This document shows positions 41,790-50,717 of a DNA stretch of 64,000 nt, piece after piece (the stretch's first letter is position 1; every line of letters starts with the position of its first letter). A model generated the notes under the pieces. The model searched no databases, was not told the origin of the DNA, and saw only the letters and a program-made list of their open reading frames with translations. The DNA comes from Arthrobacter sp. RIT-PI-e (GTDB lineage Bacteria > Actinomycetota > Actinomycetes > Actinomycetales > Micrococcaceae). The position numbers were made by a program, and so were the translations under genes. Location: contig NZ_LGIU01000091.1 of the NCBI RefSeq assembly GCF_001187915.1, forward strand, positions 78,761 to 142,760, written 5' to 3'.

Positions 41790-42253
41790 CAGCGGGTGTC
41801 GAGATCCTCGAAGATCAGGAACGTCTGGGTGTCCAGGACCCCGGGCATGGACTGCAGCTGGTCGAACACGATGCGCCGCAGATCGGAGTTGTCCACCCCC
41901 CTGACCAGCAGGATCACGTCGAAGTCCCCGCCGACCAGCGCGATGTGCTCGACCTCCGGGATGGAGCGCAACTCCTCACGCAGCTCCCTCCAGGAATGCT
42001 GTCGCACCTTCAACGTCACGTAGGCTGAGGACTTCCGTCCGCTCCTGACCGGATCCACCAGGGCCGTGAACTTCGTCAGCACGCCCTCGTCGGTGAGCCG
42101 GGTGATGCGCGTGTAGGCGTGGGCGCGTGAGATGTGGACGTTCTCGGCGACCTGGGTGACCGACATGCGCCCGTCACGGCGCAGCTGGTCCAGGATGCGG
42201 TGGTCCACCTCGTCCAACGGGGTGACCGGGCGCCGGTCGTCCTGGGAGGTCAC
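41789..42253 (-). CDS. Lrp/AsnC family transcriptional regulator
   Basis: This 154-residue regulator has an N-terminal helix-turn-helix (about residues 14-60, LDEVDHRILDQLRRDGRMSVTQVAENVHISRAHAYTRITRL) and a C-terminal RAM ligand domain (DFDVILLVRGVDNSDL). Lrp proteins respond to amino acids or 2-oxo acids. It is last in the 2-oxoacid dehydrogenase operon, with its ATG overlapping the E2 stop (ATGA), like the BkdR arrangement where an Lrp protein controls branched-chain 2-oxoacid dehydrogenase genes. Confidence 0.9.
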   Translation of the reverse strand: MTSQDDRRPVTPLDEVDHRILDQLRRDGRMSVTQVAENVHISRAHAYTRITRLTDEGVLTKFTALVDPVRSGRKSSAYVTLKVRQHSWRELREELRSIPEVEHIALVGGDFDVILLVRGVDNSDLRRIVFDQLQSMPGVLDTQTFLIFEDLDTR

Positions 42254-43860
42254 AGGTCCGCCAGCGCCGACGCCGGATCCTCGATCGCGTCCACCACATG
42301 GCGCAGGAAAGCACTCGCCGCGCCCCCGTCGCAGACGCGGTGGTCGAAGACCAGGGTCAGCTCCACGATCTTCCGGATCGCGAGCTCACCGTCCACCACC
42401 CACGCCCTGTCGATGATGCGCCCGATACCCAGCATCGCTGCTTCGGGGTGGTTGATGATGGCCGCCGATCCGTCCACGCCGAACACGCCGTAGTTGTTGA
42501 TCGTGAACGTGCTGCCGGTCAGCTCGGTCGGGGACGCCTTCCCCTCGCGTGCCACACGACCGAGCCGGCGGATCTCGGCATCGAGACCTCGTGCGCTGAG
42601 CCGATCCGCACGACGGATGGAGGGAACCACCAGCCCGCGGTCCGTCTGCGCCGCGAAACCGAGGTTCACTCCACCGAAACCCAGGATCTGCGCGCCGTCG
42701 GTCGTCGACGCGCCCGCACCGGCGTCCTGCACGGGCTGGAAGCGCGAGTTGAGCTCCGGGTACTTCCTCAACCCGGACGTGACGAAACGGGCGATGAAGG
42801 CGAGCAGTCCCGGGGTGTCCTCGGGGCTGCGTTCCTTCATCGCCGACCGCAGTCCGACAAGAGCCGTCGCGTCCACGTCCACCCACACGGTGGCCTCGGG
42901 GATCTCGGTCCGGCTGCGCGTCATGGCCGCGGCGACCGCCTTGCGCACTCCGCGCACGGGTGTCCTGGAGGCCACGACCAGACCGGTGCGGGGATCCACC
43001 TCGGAATCATCGGCGCCCGCCGAGGTGCTCGCCGAGATGCCCGGTGGAGAGCCCGCGGGGGAGTCGCGCACGGGAACGCTCTGCTGTGCCTCGGACAATC
43101 CTGCTGTGCGGGGTATCCCGGAGGGTAGAGGGCTCACCGCCGCGCCTGCGGAGAGGGCCGCCTCGACGTCGCGTCGTGTGATCAATCCCGCCGCCCCGGT
43201 GCCGTGCACCGCGTGGAGGTCGACGCCGGAGTCGTACGCCAACCGGCGCACCAGCGGGGAACTGACGGCAAGGCGCTCGCCGCGCCCGGGTAGGACCTCA
43301 TGCGCCGTCGCGCCGGGTGGTGCGGGTGTCGTGGGAGGGCTTGCCCGGGTGTGGGGCGGGCTCTGGACGTGCTGCGGCCCGGCGGGGTGGGAGAGCTTCC
43401 GGGTCCGGCGGCGTCCCGCGTGCCCCTGGCCCGCGGGGGTCCCGTATCCGATGAGGACGTTCCCCGAACCGGCCCTCTCCTCCTCGCGGTACGCCGCCGC
43501 TGCAGCATCGGGCGCCGGCGCCACCGGTCGGGTGATTCCCCCGTGCGCATGAACCGAGGCGTCGACCGGACGTCCCGCAGCGGCGACCTGCACGGGGACA
43601 GACACCGGGGAGGAGTCCGCGGGCATGACGGAGATCAGGGGTTTGCCCACGTCCATCACCTCCCCGGGTTCCCCGTGGAGGACGGCGACCGTCCCTGCGT
43701 ACGGGGACGGCACCTCCACCACGGATTTCGCGGTCTCCACCTCGGCGATCGGCTGATCCACCGTGATCCGGTCCCCCACGGAGACGAACCACGTGACCAG
43801 TTCCGCCTCGGCGAGACCCTCACCGAGATCGGGCAGGAGGAAGATGTTGGGCGTACTCAC
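42250..43860 (-). CDS. bkdC: 2-oxoacid dehydrogenase E2 (dihydrolipoyl acyltransferase)
   Basis: This 536-residue E2 transfers the acyl group from E1 to CoA. One lipoyl domain (Lys45 in VETAKSVVEV) is followed by a long Pro/Ala/Gly-rich linker, a peripheral-subunit-binding domain (VSSPLVRRLAYDSGVDL...GLITRRDVEAAL), another linker and the catalytic domain ending DHRVCDGGAASAFL, with the HxxxDG active site. The start is GTG 43860, coupled to the E1-beta stop. No E3 gene is in the window, so a shared lipoamide dehydrogenase must be used. The branched-chain type is preferred over pyruvate from the E1 subunits. Confidence 0.9.
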   Translation of the reverse strand: MSTPNIFLLPDLGEGLAEAELVTWFVSVGDRITVDQPIAEVETAKSVVEVPSPYAGTVAVLHGEPGEVMDVGKPLISVMPADSSPVSVPVQVAAAGRPVDASVHAHGGITRPVAPAPDAAAAAYREEERAGSGNVLIGYGTPAGQGHAGRRRTRKLSHPAGPQHVQSPPHTRASPPTTPAPPGATAHEVLPGRGERLAVSSPLVRRLAYDSGVDLHAVHGTGAAGLITRRDVEAALSAGAAVSPLPSGIPRTAGLSEAQQSVPVRDSPAGSPPGISASTSAGADDSEVDPRTGLVVASRTPVRGVRKAVAAAMTRSRTEIPEATVWVDVDATALVGLRSAMKERSPEDTPGLLAFIARFVTSGLRKYPELNSRFQPVQDAGAGASTTDGAQILGFGGVNLGFAAQTDRGLVVPSIRRADRLSARGLDAEIRRLGRVAREGKASPTELTGSTFTINNYGVFGVDGSAAIINHPEAAMLGIGRIIDRAWVVDGELAIRKIVELTLVFDHRVCDGGAASAFLRHVVDAIEDPASALADL

Positions 43861-44978
43861 GACTGGTCCTCCCACTGGAGATCGTCCACGGCGTCGAGGA
43901 TCCGATCGACCCCGGGGAGGTAGTAGTGCTCGAGTTTCGGGGCGGGGTACGGGATGTCGAAACCGGTGACCCGTCGCACCGGTGCTGCCAGCTGGTGGAA
44001 GCAGCTCTCCTGGATGCGGGCCACGATCTCGGACGCCACGGACGCGAATCCGTGTGCTTCGGCGATGACCACCGCCCGGCCGGTCCTGCGGACCGAGGCC
44101 GCGACGGTCTCGTCGTCGAACGGGACGATCGAACGCACGTCGATCACCTCCAGCGAACGGCCCTCCTCGGCGGCTACCGCAGCCGCAGCCAGAGCGGTCG
44201 GCACCGACGGCCCGTAGGCGATCAGGGTCGCATCCGTCCCGGAGCGGGCGACACCGGCCCGTCCTTCGGTGGAGCTCCCCGCTGCCACCCGCTCGGTGTG
44301 CTCCTGACGCAGCCCCTCGAGATCCACCGCGTCCTTGGACCAGTACAGCTTCTTCGGTTCCATGAAGATCACCGGGTCGTCCGAGTCGATCGCCTCCCGC
44401 AGCATCCTGTACCCGTCGGCGACCGTGGCGGGGGTGTACACCTTCAGGCCCGCCGTGTGCGCGTAGTACGCCTCGGAGGAGTCACAGTGGTGTTCCACGC
44501 CCCCGATACCACCTGCGTACGGGATGCGGATGACCATCGGCAGGGTCACGGCGCCCCGCGTACGGTTGTGCATCTTCGCCACATGACTGGCGATCTGCTC
44601 GAACGCCGGGTAGGCGAAAGCATCGAACTGCATCTCCACCACCGGGCGCATCCCGTTCATCGCCATCCCCACCGCCATGCCGATGATCCCCGACTCCGCC
44701 AGCGGCGTGTCGAAGCACCGGGTGGAACCGAATCTCCTCATCAGGCCGTCGGTGATGCGGAAGACACCTCCGAGCATCCCCACGTCCTCGCCGAACACGA
44801 TGACGGTGTCGTCGGCGCTCATCGCATCGACCATCGCCGTGTTGAGCGCCTTCGCGAGAGTGAGCGACTGCACCTCCTGCGTGGAGGCCGCCTGCTCCGC
44901 GGCACGCGCCGTCGCGGAGCTGACATCACCATCGGTGGCGGACGTCGTGGCGGACGAGGTGGTCAGTGTCCGGCTCAT
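43857..44978 (-). CDS. bkdB: 2-oxoacid dehydrogenase E1 component, beta subunit
   Basis: This 373-residue E1-beta has the conserved blocks VIVFGEDVGMLGGVFRITDGL, TPLAESGIIGMAVGMAMNGMRPV and PYAGGIGGVEHHCDSSEAYYAHTAGLKV. The last is typical of branched-chain enzymes. The first 40 residues are a Ser/Thr/Ala-rich leader. ATG 44978 overlaps the E1-alpha stop (ATGA). With E1-alpha it decarboxylates 2-oxo acids and acylates the lipoyl group of E2. Confidence 0.92.
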   Translation of the reverse strand: MSRTLTTSSATTSATDGDVSSATARAAEQAASTQEVQSLTLAKALNTAMVDAMSADDTVIVFGEDVGMLGGVFRITDGLMRRFGSTRCFDTPLAESGIIGMAVGMAMNGMRPVVEMQFDAFAYPAFEQIASHVAKMHNRTRGAVTLPMVIRIPYAGGIGGVEHHCDSSEAYYAHTAGLKVYTPATVADGYRMLREAIDSDDPVIFMEPKKLYWSKDAVDLEGLRQEHTERVAAGSSTEGRAGVARSGTDATLIAYGPSVPTALAAAAVAAEEGRSLEVIDVRSIVPFDDETVAASVRRTGRAVVIAEAHGFASVASEIVARIQESCFHQLAAPVRRVTGFDIPYPAPKLEHYYLPGVDRILDAVDDLQWEDQS

Positions 44979-46177
44979 CGGGCCGCCTCCCGTGAGATCT
45001 CCTCGGCGAGCATCGCCGACTGCCGGTCCAGGTGCGGGGTGGGGGAGGAGAACACGTGCCTGAACAGCTCCTGCGGATCGACGTCGACCTCCGTGTTCAG
45101 CCCCTCCCGGAGCACGGCGGCGACCGCTTCGGCGTGCTCGTCGATACGGTCGGCGTCCTCGTCCCGCAGTACACCCTGGCCGGTGAGGTAGGTCCGCATG
45201 CGGTTGAGCGGGTCCTTCTCCTGCCACTCGGCCACCTCGCTGTCCTGGCGGTACCGGGTGGCGTCGTCGGCATTGGTGTGGGCCTGCATCCGGTAGGTGT
45301 GGGCCTCGACCAGGAGGGGCCCTGACCCCTCACGGGCCAGTGTCACCGCCCGTCGCAGCACGGACAGAAGTGCCACCAGGTCGTTGCCGTCCACGCGCTC
45401 ACCGGCCATGCCGTACCCGACGGCCTTGTGGGCGAGCGAGGGTGCGGCGGACTGCTGGGCCAGGGGGACGGAGATGGCGTACCTGTTGTTCTGCACGAAG
45501 AAGATGACGGGGAGTCCGAACACGGCGGCGAAGTTCAGCGCCTCGTGGAAGTCGCCCTCGCTGGTCGCGCCGTCCCCGCACATGGCCAGGACCACGGTGT
45601 CCTCTCCGCGGAGCTTCGCCGCGTGGGCGACGCCGACTCCGTGGAGCAGCTGGGTCGTCAAGGGCGTGGACTGGATGCCCACGTGGTGTTCGTGGGGGTC
45701 GTACCCGCTGTGCCAGGTGCCGCGGAACGAGGTCATGACCTGCATCGGATCGACGCCGCGGGCCATGATCGCCACCGAGTCGCGGTAGGTGGGGAACATC
45801 CAGTCGCCGTCGGCCAGGGCCAGGGCTGCGGCGACCTGGCATGCCTCCTGGCCGTGGCTCGAGGGGTAGACGGCGATCCGGCCCTGACGCACCAGGGCCG
45901 AGTTCTGGTCGTTGACGCGCCGGCCGATCACCAGCTGTTCGTAGGCGGCCAGCAGTTCTGCTTCGTCGGGTATCGGATACTCGTGCCCGGGCTGGGCGCC
46001 CTGCTCGTCGGCCGGGACCAGGACACCCTCCGGGCTCACCATCTGGATGGGGTGACGTGCGGGGAGCATGTAGTCCTCGACCGAGATCCCGAACTTCCGC
46101 ACGGATTCGGTCAGAGCCCTGTGATGAGGGGGTGGTTCGGTCGCATCAGGGATGTGCTGGGTAGCGGAGATCGTCAT
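44975..46177 (-). CDS. bkdA: 2-oxoacid dehydrogenase E1 component, alpha subunit
   Basis: This 400-residue thiamine-diphosphate enzyme subunit carries the cofactor motif GDGATSEGDFHEALNFAAVFGLPVIFFVQNN and the phosphorylation-loop-like TYRMQAHTNADDATRYR. It decarboxylates branched-chain 2-oxo acids from Val, Leu and Ile; some related complexes also take phenylpyruvate. The start ATG 46177 follows GAGGAC; an ATG at 46279 is possible but poorly placed. First gene of the four-gene operon E1a-E1b-E2-lrp. Confidence 0.9.
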   Translation of the reverse strand: MTISATQHIPDATEPPPHHRALTESVRKFGISVEDYMLPARHPIQMVSPEGVLVPADEQGAQPGHEYPIPDEAELLAAYEQLVIGRRVNDQNSALVRQGRIAVYPSSHGQEACQVAAALALADGDWMFPTYRDSVAIMARGVDPMQVMTSFRGTWHSGYDPHEHHVGIQSTPLTTQLLHGVGVAHAAKLRGEDTVVLAMCGDGATSEGDFHEALNFAAVFGLPVIFFVQNNRYAISVPLAQQSAAPSLAHKAVGYGMAGERVDGNDLVALLSVLRRAVTLAREGSGPLLVEAHTYRMQAHTNADDATRYRQDSEVAEWQEKDPLNRMRTYLTGQGVLRDEDADRIDEHAEAVAAVLREGLNTEVDVDPQELFRHVFSSPTPHLDRQSAMLAEEISREAAR

Positions 46178-46478
46178 CGTTCCGTCCTCGGTAGACCAAT
46201 AGTCCCCACCAGTATGCTGCCAGGTCTCATGGATGCCGCTAGGACCGAACAAGTGCGGACGAAACGAACGAGGAAGCATGTCGGCGGAGACGAAGCGTGA
46301 CTGTGGTCCCGCTCACATCATGAATGTGTATTCGGATGTCTTCCTCGATCCCCCCACCCGAGCCGTGTCTCCGATCTGCTGATCGGACCCGCTCGTTCGG
46401 GCCACGGACCCGATGCGCGGACCTGTCCCGCCTGACCACGGTTCCGCTTCGTGGCTCAGGGCTGGGTAGTGTTTGGGG
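46178..46478. other. Intergenic region between divergent bkd operon and HhH-GPD-like gene
   Basis: This 300-nt stretch should hold the promoter of the 2-oxoacid dehydrogenase operon on the minus strand and that of the HhH-GPD-like gene on the plus strand. I see no gene and no convincing -35/-10 pair or strong palindrome. Confidence 0.6.
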
Positions 46479-47150
46479 GTGCTTGATGTGGATGCGGTGG
46501 TGGAATCGGTCGTCCGGGATCTCGGTGTGCCCGCGGGGTGGGCTCGCCCGGTGGAATTCCGGGACTCTCTTGCGTTGTGTGCGCTGCACTCCGTGTTCTC
46601 CCTGCGTGCGGCCCCGGGCACGGCGACCGGAGTCGTGGCCCGGTACCGGGTGTTCCGGCCGACCGCGGACACCGACGGTGGCCCTGACCTGCTGCGGGTC
46701 ATGGAGGATGCCGGCGGACCGGCCCGGTTCGCGCGTGAGGTCCTGGCAACCGAGAGCAAGCTGCCCGGTACGGTGCGGGTGCGCACCATGGGCATCCATG
46801 AGGGGTTGTCGCGGCTCGCCGCACTGGATGTCCCGGTGACCACCGCAGCGCACCTCCGGGCCCTGACCGCCGTGACGGGTGGTCCCGCCCGGAGGGCGTG
46901 GTTGTCCGTGCGCGGGTTCGGCCCGCTGGCCTGGTCGTCCTTGCTCGTGGACGCAGGCCCTGGTTCCGGCTCGAGACCGGGTGCTCCGGTGCAGCGCTAC
47001 CTCACCCGGGTCCTCGACAAGGACGCCGGTACGACGCCGGTGTGGGCGTGGCAGGTCCTGGAGTCGGCGGCCAGGGAACTCGCCGTGGAACCCGGCGCAC
47101 TGGGGCGGGCGATCTGGTTCCACGAGAGCTCCTCCGTCCCCAGGGGCTAG
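46479..47150 (+). CDS. HhH-GPD (endonuclease III-like) conserved hypothetical protein
   Basis: This protein of about 223 residues recalls a widespread actinobacterial family of small endonuclease-III-like proteins. Its N-terminal RDSLALCALHSVFSLRA helix is followed by a helical core. A helix-hairpin-helix-like segment lies around GPARRAWLSVRGFGPLAWSSLLVDAG (the glycine-rich turn is RGFGPL), and the end is ALGRAIWFHES. No catalytic Lys/Asp pair or Fe-S cysteine loop is clear, so DNA-glycosylase activity is doubtful. GTG 46479 is chosen over TTG 46473; both are close to a G-rich stretch. It stands alone between the bkd operon and a permease. Confidence 0.55.
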   Translation: MLDVDAVVESVVRDLGVPAGWARPVEFRDSLALCALHSVFSLRAAPGTATGVVARYRVFRPTADTDGGPDLLRVMEDAGGPARFAREVLATESKLPGTVRVRTMGIHEGLSRLAALDVPVTTAAHLRALTAVTGGPARRAWLSVRGFGPLAWSSLLVDAGPGSGSRPGAPVQRYLTRVLDKDAGTTPVWAWQVLESAARELAVEPGALGRAIWFHESSSVPRG

Positions 47151-47397
47151 TACACCCACACCCCACCACCACCGTGGTCCAGGGTCCCGCGCTCGAATAC
47201 CACCGTCCGGGCGCGGCCCCTCGAGGTCTCCGGTCCGTTCCGCACCGGACGGGTGTGCCCCCGGTCTCGTCACGATGTGCAGGTGGCACGTCCGGCCTCC
47301 TATCCTCGAGCAGGGGCCCGGTCCCGGCCGGTACGCGACCCGCCTCCACCCCACTCCCTCGTACCAGCGTCATCTACCCCTGTGAAGGATCAGCACC

Positions 47398-48864
47398 ATG
47401 GACCTGTTCCGGACAAAGTCGATCGAGCAGTCGATCGCGGATTCCGACGAGAAGGGGCACGGCCTCAAGCGATCCCTCACGACGTGGGACCTGATGATCA
47501 TGGGCGTGGCCGTGGCCGTCGGTGCGGGGATCTTCTCCGTCGGCGCGCAGGCCGCGGCGTTCAACGCCGGTCCGGCGGTCACCGTCTCCTTCGTCCTGGC
47601 GGCGATTACCTGCGCGCTCGCGATCATGTGCTACGCGGAGTTCGCCACCGCCCTGCCGGTCGCCGGCAGCGCCTACGTCTTCACCTACGCCACCATGGGT
47701 GAGTTCCTCGCCTGGATCATCGGCTGGAACCTGATCCTCGAACTCCTGATGGCCGCGGCCGTCATCGCGAAGTTCTGGGGTGTCTACCTCACCGACCTCT
47801 TCAGCGTGCTCGAGCTGGACATCCCCGCGGACATCAGCCTGTTCGGCCTCGATCTGGCGTGGGGCCCGCTGCTGATCGTCGCGATCTTCACCGCCGTCCT
47901 GATCTACGGGACCAAGCTCTCCGCCCGTGTCAACAGCGTCTTCACCGTCATCAAGATCGGCATCGTGCTGTTCGTGATCGTGGTCGGTTTCTTCTACGTC
48001 AACCCCGAGAACTACACCCCGTTCGTCCCGGTGTCCGAGCCCGCCGCCGAGAGCGGTGCGGGGTGGGCGGACCAACCCTTCCTGTCCTTCCTCAGTGGTG
48101 CCTCCCCTGCGGCCTTCGGCTTCACGGGCATCATCTCCGGAGCGGCGCTGGTCTTCTTCGCGTTCATCGGGTTCGACGTCGTCGCCACGTCCGCGGAGGA
48201 GGTCAAGAATCCCAGCCGCACCCTGCCCCGCGGCATCTTCGCCGGACTCGCCGTGGTGAGCGTCCTCTACATCCTCGTCACGCTGGTCGTCACCGGGATG
48301 GTGTCCTACAAGGATCTCGGGGCCTCCGGTGCGCCGTCCCTGGCCACGGCCTTCCAGCTCGTGGGCGCCGACTGGGCCGCCGGGATCATCTCGCTCGGCA
48401 GTCTGATCGGCCTGACCACCGTCATCATGGTGCTGCTCATGGGCCTGGCCCGTGTGGTCTTCGCCCTCAGCCGTGACGGCCTCCTGCCCCGCGGTCTGAG
48501 CCGCACGTCGGACAAGCACGCCACGCCTGCCCGCACGCAGGTCCTGTGCGGCGTCGTCGTGGCCCTCCTCGCAGGTTTCACGCAGGTCGAGGTCCTCGCG
48601 GAGATGATCAACATCGGCACGCTGTCCGCGTTCATCACCGTCAGCCTCGGCATCATCGTGCTGCGCCGCAAGCGCCCGGACCTGAAACCAGCCTTCCGCG
48701 TCCCCTTCGGCAAGATCATCCCGATCACGTCGGCCGCACTGTGCCTCTACCTCATGTTCAACCTCGCGACGATCACCTGGTTGTTCTTCGCCGGGTGGCT
48801 GGTGGTCGGCTTCGCGATCTACTTCGCCTACGGGTACCGCCACTCCCGCCTCCGGACGAGGTAG
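47398..48864 (+). CDS. Cationic amino acid-type APC permease
   Basis: This 488-residue APC transporter of the CAT-like subgroup has about 12 hydrophobic segments. It has GVAVAVGAGIFSVGAQAA in helix 1, CYAEFATALPVAGSAY near residues 75-95, and VFFAFIGFDVVATSAEEVKNPSRTLPRGI, the family hallmark. It is expected to import amino acids such as arginine, lysine or branched-chain residues. It is monocistronic, with a 247-nt upstream gap. The nearby bkd operon makes branched-chain amino-acid uptake a possibility. Confidence 0.9.
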   Translation: MDLFRTKSIEQSIADSDEKGHGLKRSLTTWDLMIMGVAVAVGAGIFSVGAQAAAFNAGPAVTVSFVLAAITCALAIMCYAEFATALPVAGSAYVFTYATMGEFLAWIIGWNLILELLMAAAVIAKFWGVYLTDLFSVLELDIPADISLFGLDLAWGPLLIVAIFTAVLIYGTKLSARVNSVFTVIKIGIVLFVIVVGFFYVNPENYTPFVPVSEPAAESGAGWADQPFLSFLSGASPAAFGFTGIISGAALVFFAFIGFDVVATSAEEVKNPSRTLPRGIFAGLAVVSVLYILVTLVVTGMVSYKDLGASGAPSLATAFQLVGADWAAGIISLGSLIGLTTVIMVLLMGLARVVFALSRDGLLPRGLSRTSDKHATPARTQVLCGVVVALLAGFTQVEVLAEMINIGTLSAFITVSLGIIVLRRKRPDLKPAFRVPFGKIIPITSAALCLYLMFNLATITWLFFAGWLVVGFAIYFAYGYRHSRLRTR

Positions 48865-49588
48865 CACCACGCCCGGGACAGCTGAGGCGGCTGCATGCAC
48901 GGCCCTGTCCGCCCCCGTGAGGCGCAGACGGACGAGCGACGGCTGCGGCGGGCAGCGCCGACTCCGTGGCGTGGCCCTGGGAGCCGTCGATCACACCGGT
49001 GAGGAACTGCACAGGACTGTCGGCGAGTGATGTGCCGGGCACGTTCCGCGCGGCTCCTGTCGCCGCCTCCGACGTCGGATGCTCGGGTGGGGAGCCTCGG
49101 GGTTCGACGGCGAGGATCCCGGTACGCCGGTGACGACCTGGGCGGTCTTCTCCTCGACCGGCATCGACGGGGCGTTCGTGCGGCCCGTCGTGACGAGCGG
49201 CACTCTCCGTGGACCCGTGCACCCTCAGGGTGCGGGGCTCGACCACGCCCATGCCGTCCGGACCCGTCGTACAGGTACCCACCTGGTGGTGATCAGCGCA
49301 TCGAGGTCGGCCTGCTCCTCGAGCGCACCCACGTCGATCTGCGGTCGTCCTCCGGTGATGACCAGGCGGTGGACGAGGCTTTCGGGCTCTGCATCGTCGT
49401 CCGGTGGTTCGTGCGATCCGTTCGCCGCGGGTCCGCCTGACCCGGCTTCGCCGACGATGCGCCACCCGCGGAGCACCACGAGGATGATCGGGGATCCATG
49501 TCGCGACGCCGGCTGCTGCACCTCGGCAGGAAGTCCGGTGCATGCGGGTTCGCGCTGTCGAGGGGATGGGCTGCGGCCCAGGCTCGCG
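48865..49588. other. Gene-poor stretch, possible eroded coding sequence
   Basis: These 724 nt hold no gene I can support. On the minus strand, 49225-49500 reads through without stop with plausible codon use (ESLVHRLVITGG and ALEEQADLDALI). 48991-49203 also reads through in another frame, with no recognisable family, start or ribosome site. It may be the remains of a decayed gene. Confidence 0.3.
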
Positions 49589-50599
49589 TCAGGCCGGCGC
49601 GGCCGTGCTGTCACGGACGACCAGGCGCGTCGCGAGGTCCATCCGGGGGATGGTGTCGAGGGTGCTCTCGCTCATGCGGATCACGAGCCGTGCTGCTTCC
49701 TCGGCCATCGCCGTGAGCGGCTGATGCACGGTCGTGAGCGCGGGACTGGCCCACTGGGCGAGTTGCAGATCGTCGTAACCGACGATGGACAGGTCGACGG
49801 GCACCCGCAGTCCGAGGGTTCTGGCGGCCTCGATGACGCCGAGCGCCTGGAGGTCGCTGCCCGCGAAGATGGCCGTGGGGCGCTCGGGCATCGTCAGCAG
49901 TTCAAGGGCTATGCTGCGGCCCCCGTCCACCCGGAAGTTGCCGAATCGCACGAAGCGCTCATCGATCTCGATGCCGGCGGAGTTCATGGCGGAGCGGTAT
50001 CCGTCGACGCGGGCGAAGGAGCACATCATGTCGTCGCGACCGGTGATCGCGGCGATCCGTGTGTGTCCTAGTTCGATGAGGTGGCGAGTGGCTGCCAGGC
50101 CGCCGGACCAGTTCGCCGACCCCACCGCGGGGACGTCCGGGGCCGGATCACCGGCCGGGTCGATGATCACGAACGGGATGGCACGGGATTGAAGCGTCGC
50201 CTTCGCCTCCGCCGCGAGGTCGGCGAAGACGAGCACCACCCCGACCGGGCGACGGCGGAGGACCCCGGTGAGCCAGGCCGGGGACGGGGAGTGGCGGTCA
50301 CCGGACTCGGTGAGGACGACGCTCAGATCGTTGGCGCGAGCGACATTTTCGACTCCGCGGATGATCTCCATGGCCCAGGCCGTCTCGAGTTCCGGGAAGA
50401 CGAGCTCGATCAGGGTGTCCCTGTTGGGTAGCCCCGGGCGTCGTTGGTACCCCTGCCTGCCGAGCAGTTCCTCGATCTTCGCCCGCGTCAGCGCGGACAC
50501 GTCCGAGCGTCCGTTGAGGACCTTGGACACCGTGGAGATCGACACTCCCGCCTCGTCGGCCAGTTCATTGAGTTTGACCTTGCGACCTGGCTCGCTCAT
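49589..50599 (-). CDS. LacI family transcriptional regulator of the glycan locus
   Basis: This 336-residue LacI protein has the helix-turn-helix and hinge at residues 8-50 (LNELADEAGVSISTVSKVLNG), followed by a periplasmic-binding-like sugar domain (from TLIELVFPEL) containing the family block AIFAGSDLQALGVIEAARTLGLRVPVDLSIVGYDD. It is divergent from the CUT1 sugar ABC operon. A palindrome at 50678 in the shared spacer is a likely operator. The inducer is probably an oligosaccharide, or its product, taken up by that operon. ATG 50599 is assumed; the exact start is not certain. Confidence 0.92.
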   Translation of the reverse strand: MSEPGRKVKLNELADEAGVSISTVSKVLNGRSDVSALTRAKIEELLGRQGYQRRPGLPNRDTLIELVFPELETAWAMEIIRGVENVARANDLSVVLTESGDRHSPSPAWLTGVLRRRPVGVVLVFADLAAEAKATLQSRAIPFVIIDPAGDPAPDVPAVGSANWSGGLAATRHLIELGHTRIAAITGRDDMMCSFARVDGYRSAMNSAGIEIDERFVRFGNFRVDGGRSIALELLTMPERPTAIFAGSDLQALGVIEAARTLGLRVPVDLSIVGYDDLQLAQWASPALTTVHQPLTAMAEEAARLVIRMSESTLDTIPRMDLATRLVVRDSTAAPA

Positions 50600-50677
50600 G
50601 AGAACTCACTCCCTCGTCATTGCAGGAATCACTTGCGTTTCCCCGGGCCACTGTTAGGCTCACAGCACACTACGTGA

Positions 50678-50697
50678 TTTCGACGTAAATGTCGAAA
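50678..50697. promoter_or_regulatory. LacI-type operator upstream of the sugar ABC operon
   Basis: TTTCGAC (50678-50684) and GTCGAAA (50691-50697) form a perfect 7-bp inverted repeat around GTAAAT, ending 20 nt upstream of the binding-protein start codon. The TCGA-containing symmetrical form and location fit a LacI-family operator. A weak promoter (TTGCGT, 16 nt, TAGGCT at 50633-50660) lies just upstream, so binding would block transcription downstream of the start. Confidence 0.6.
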
Positions 50698-50717
50698 CTT
50701 TCGAGAGGCGTTCAAAG

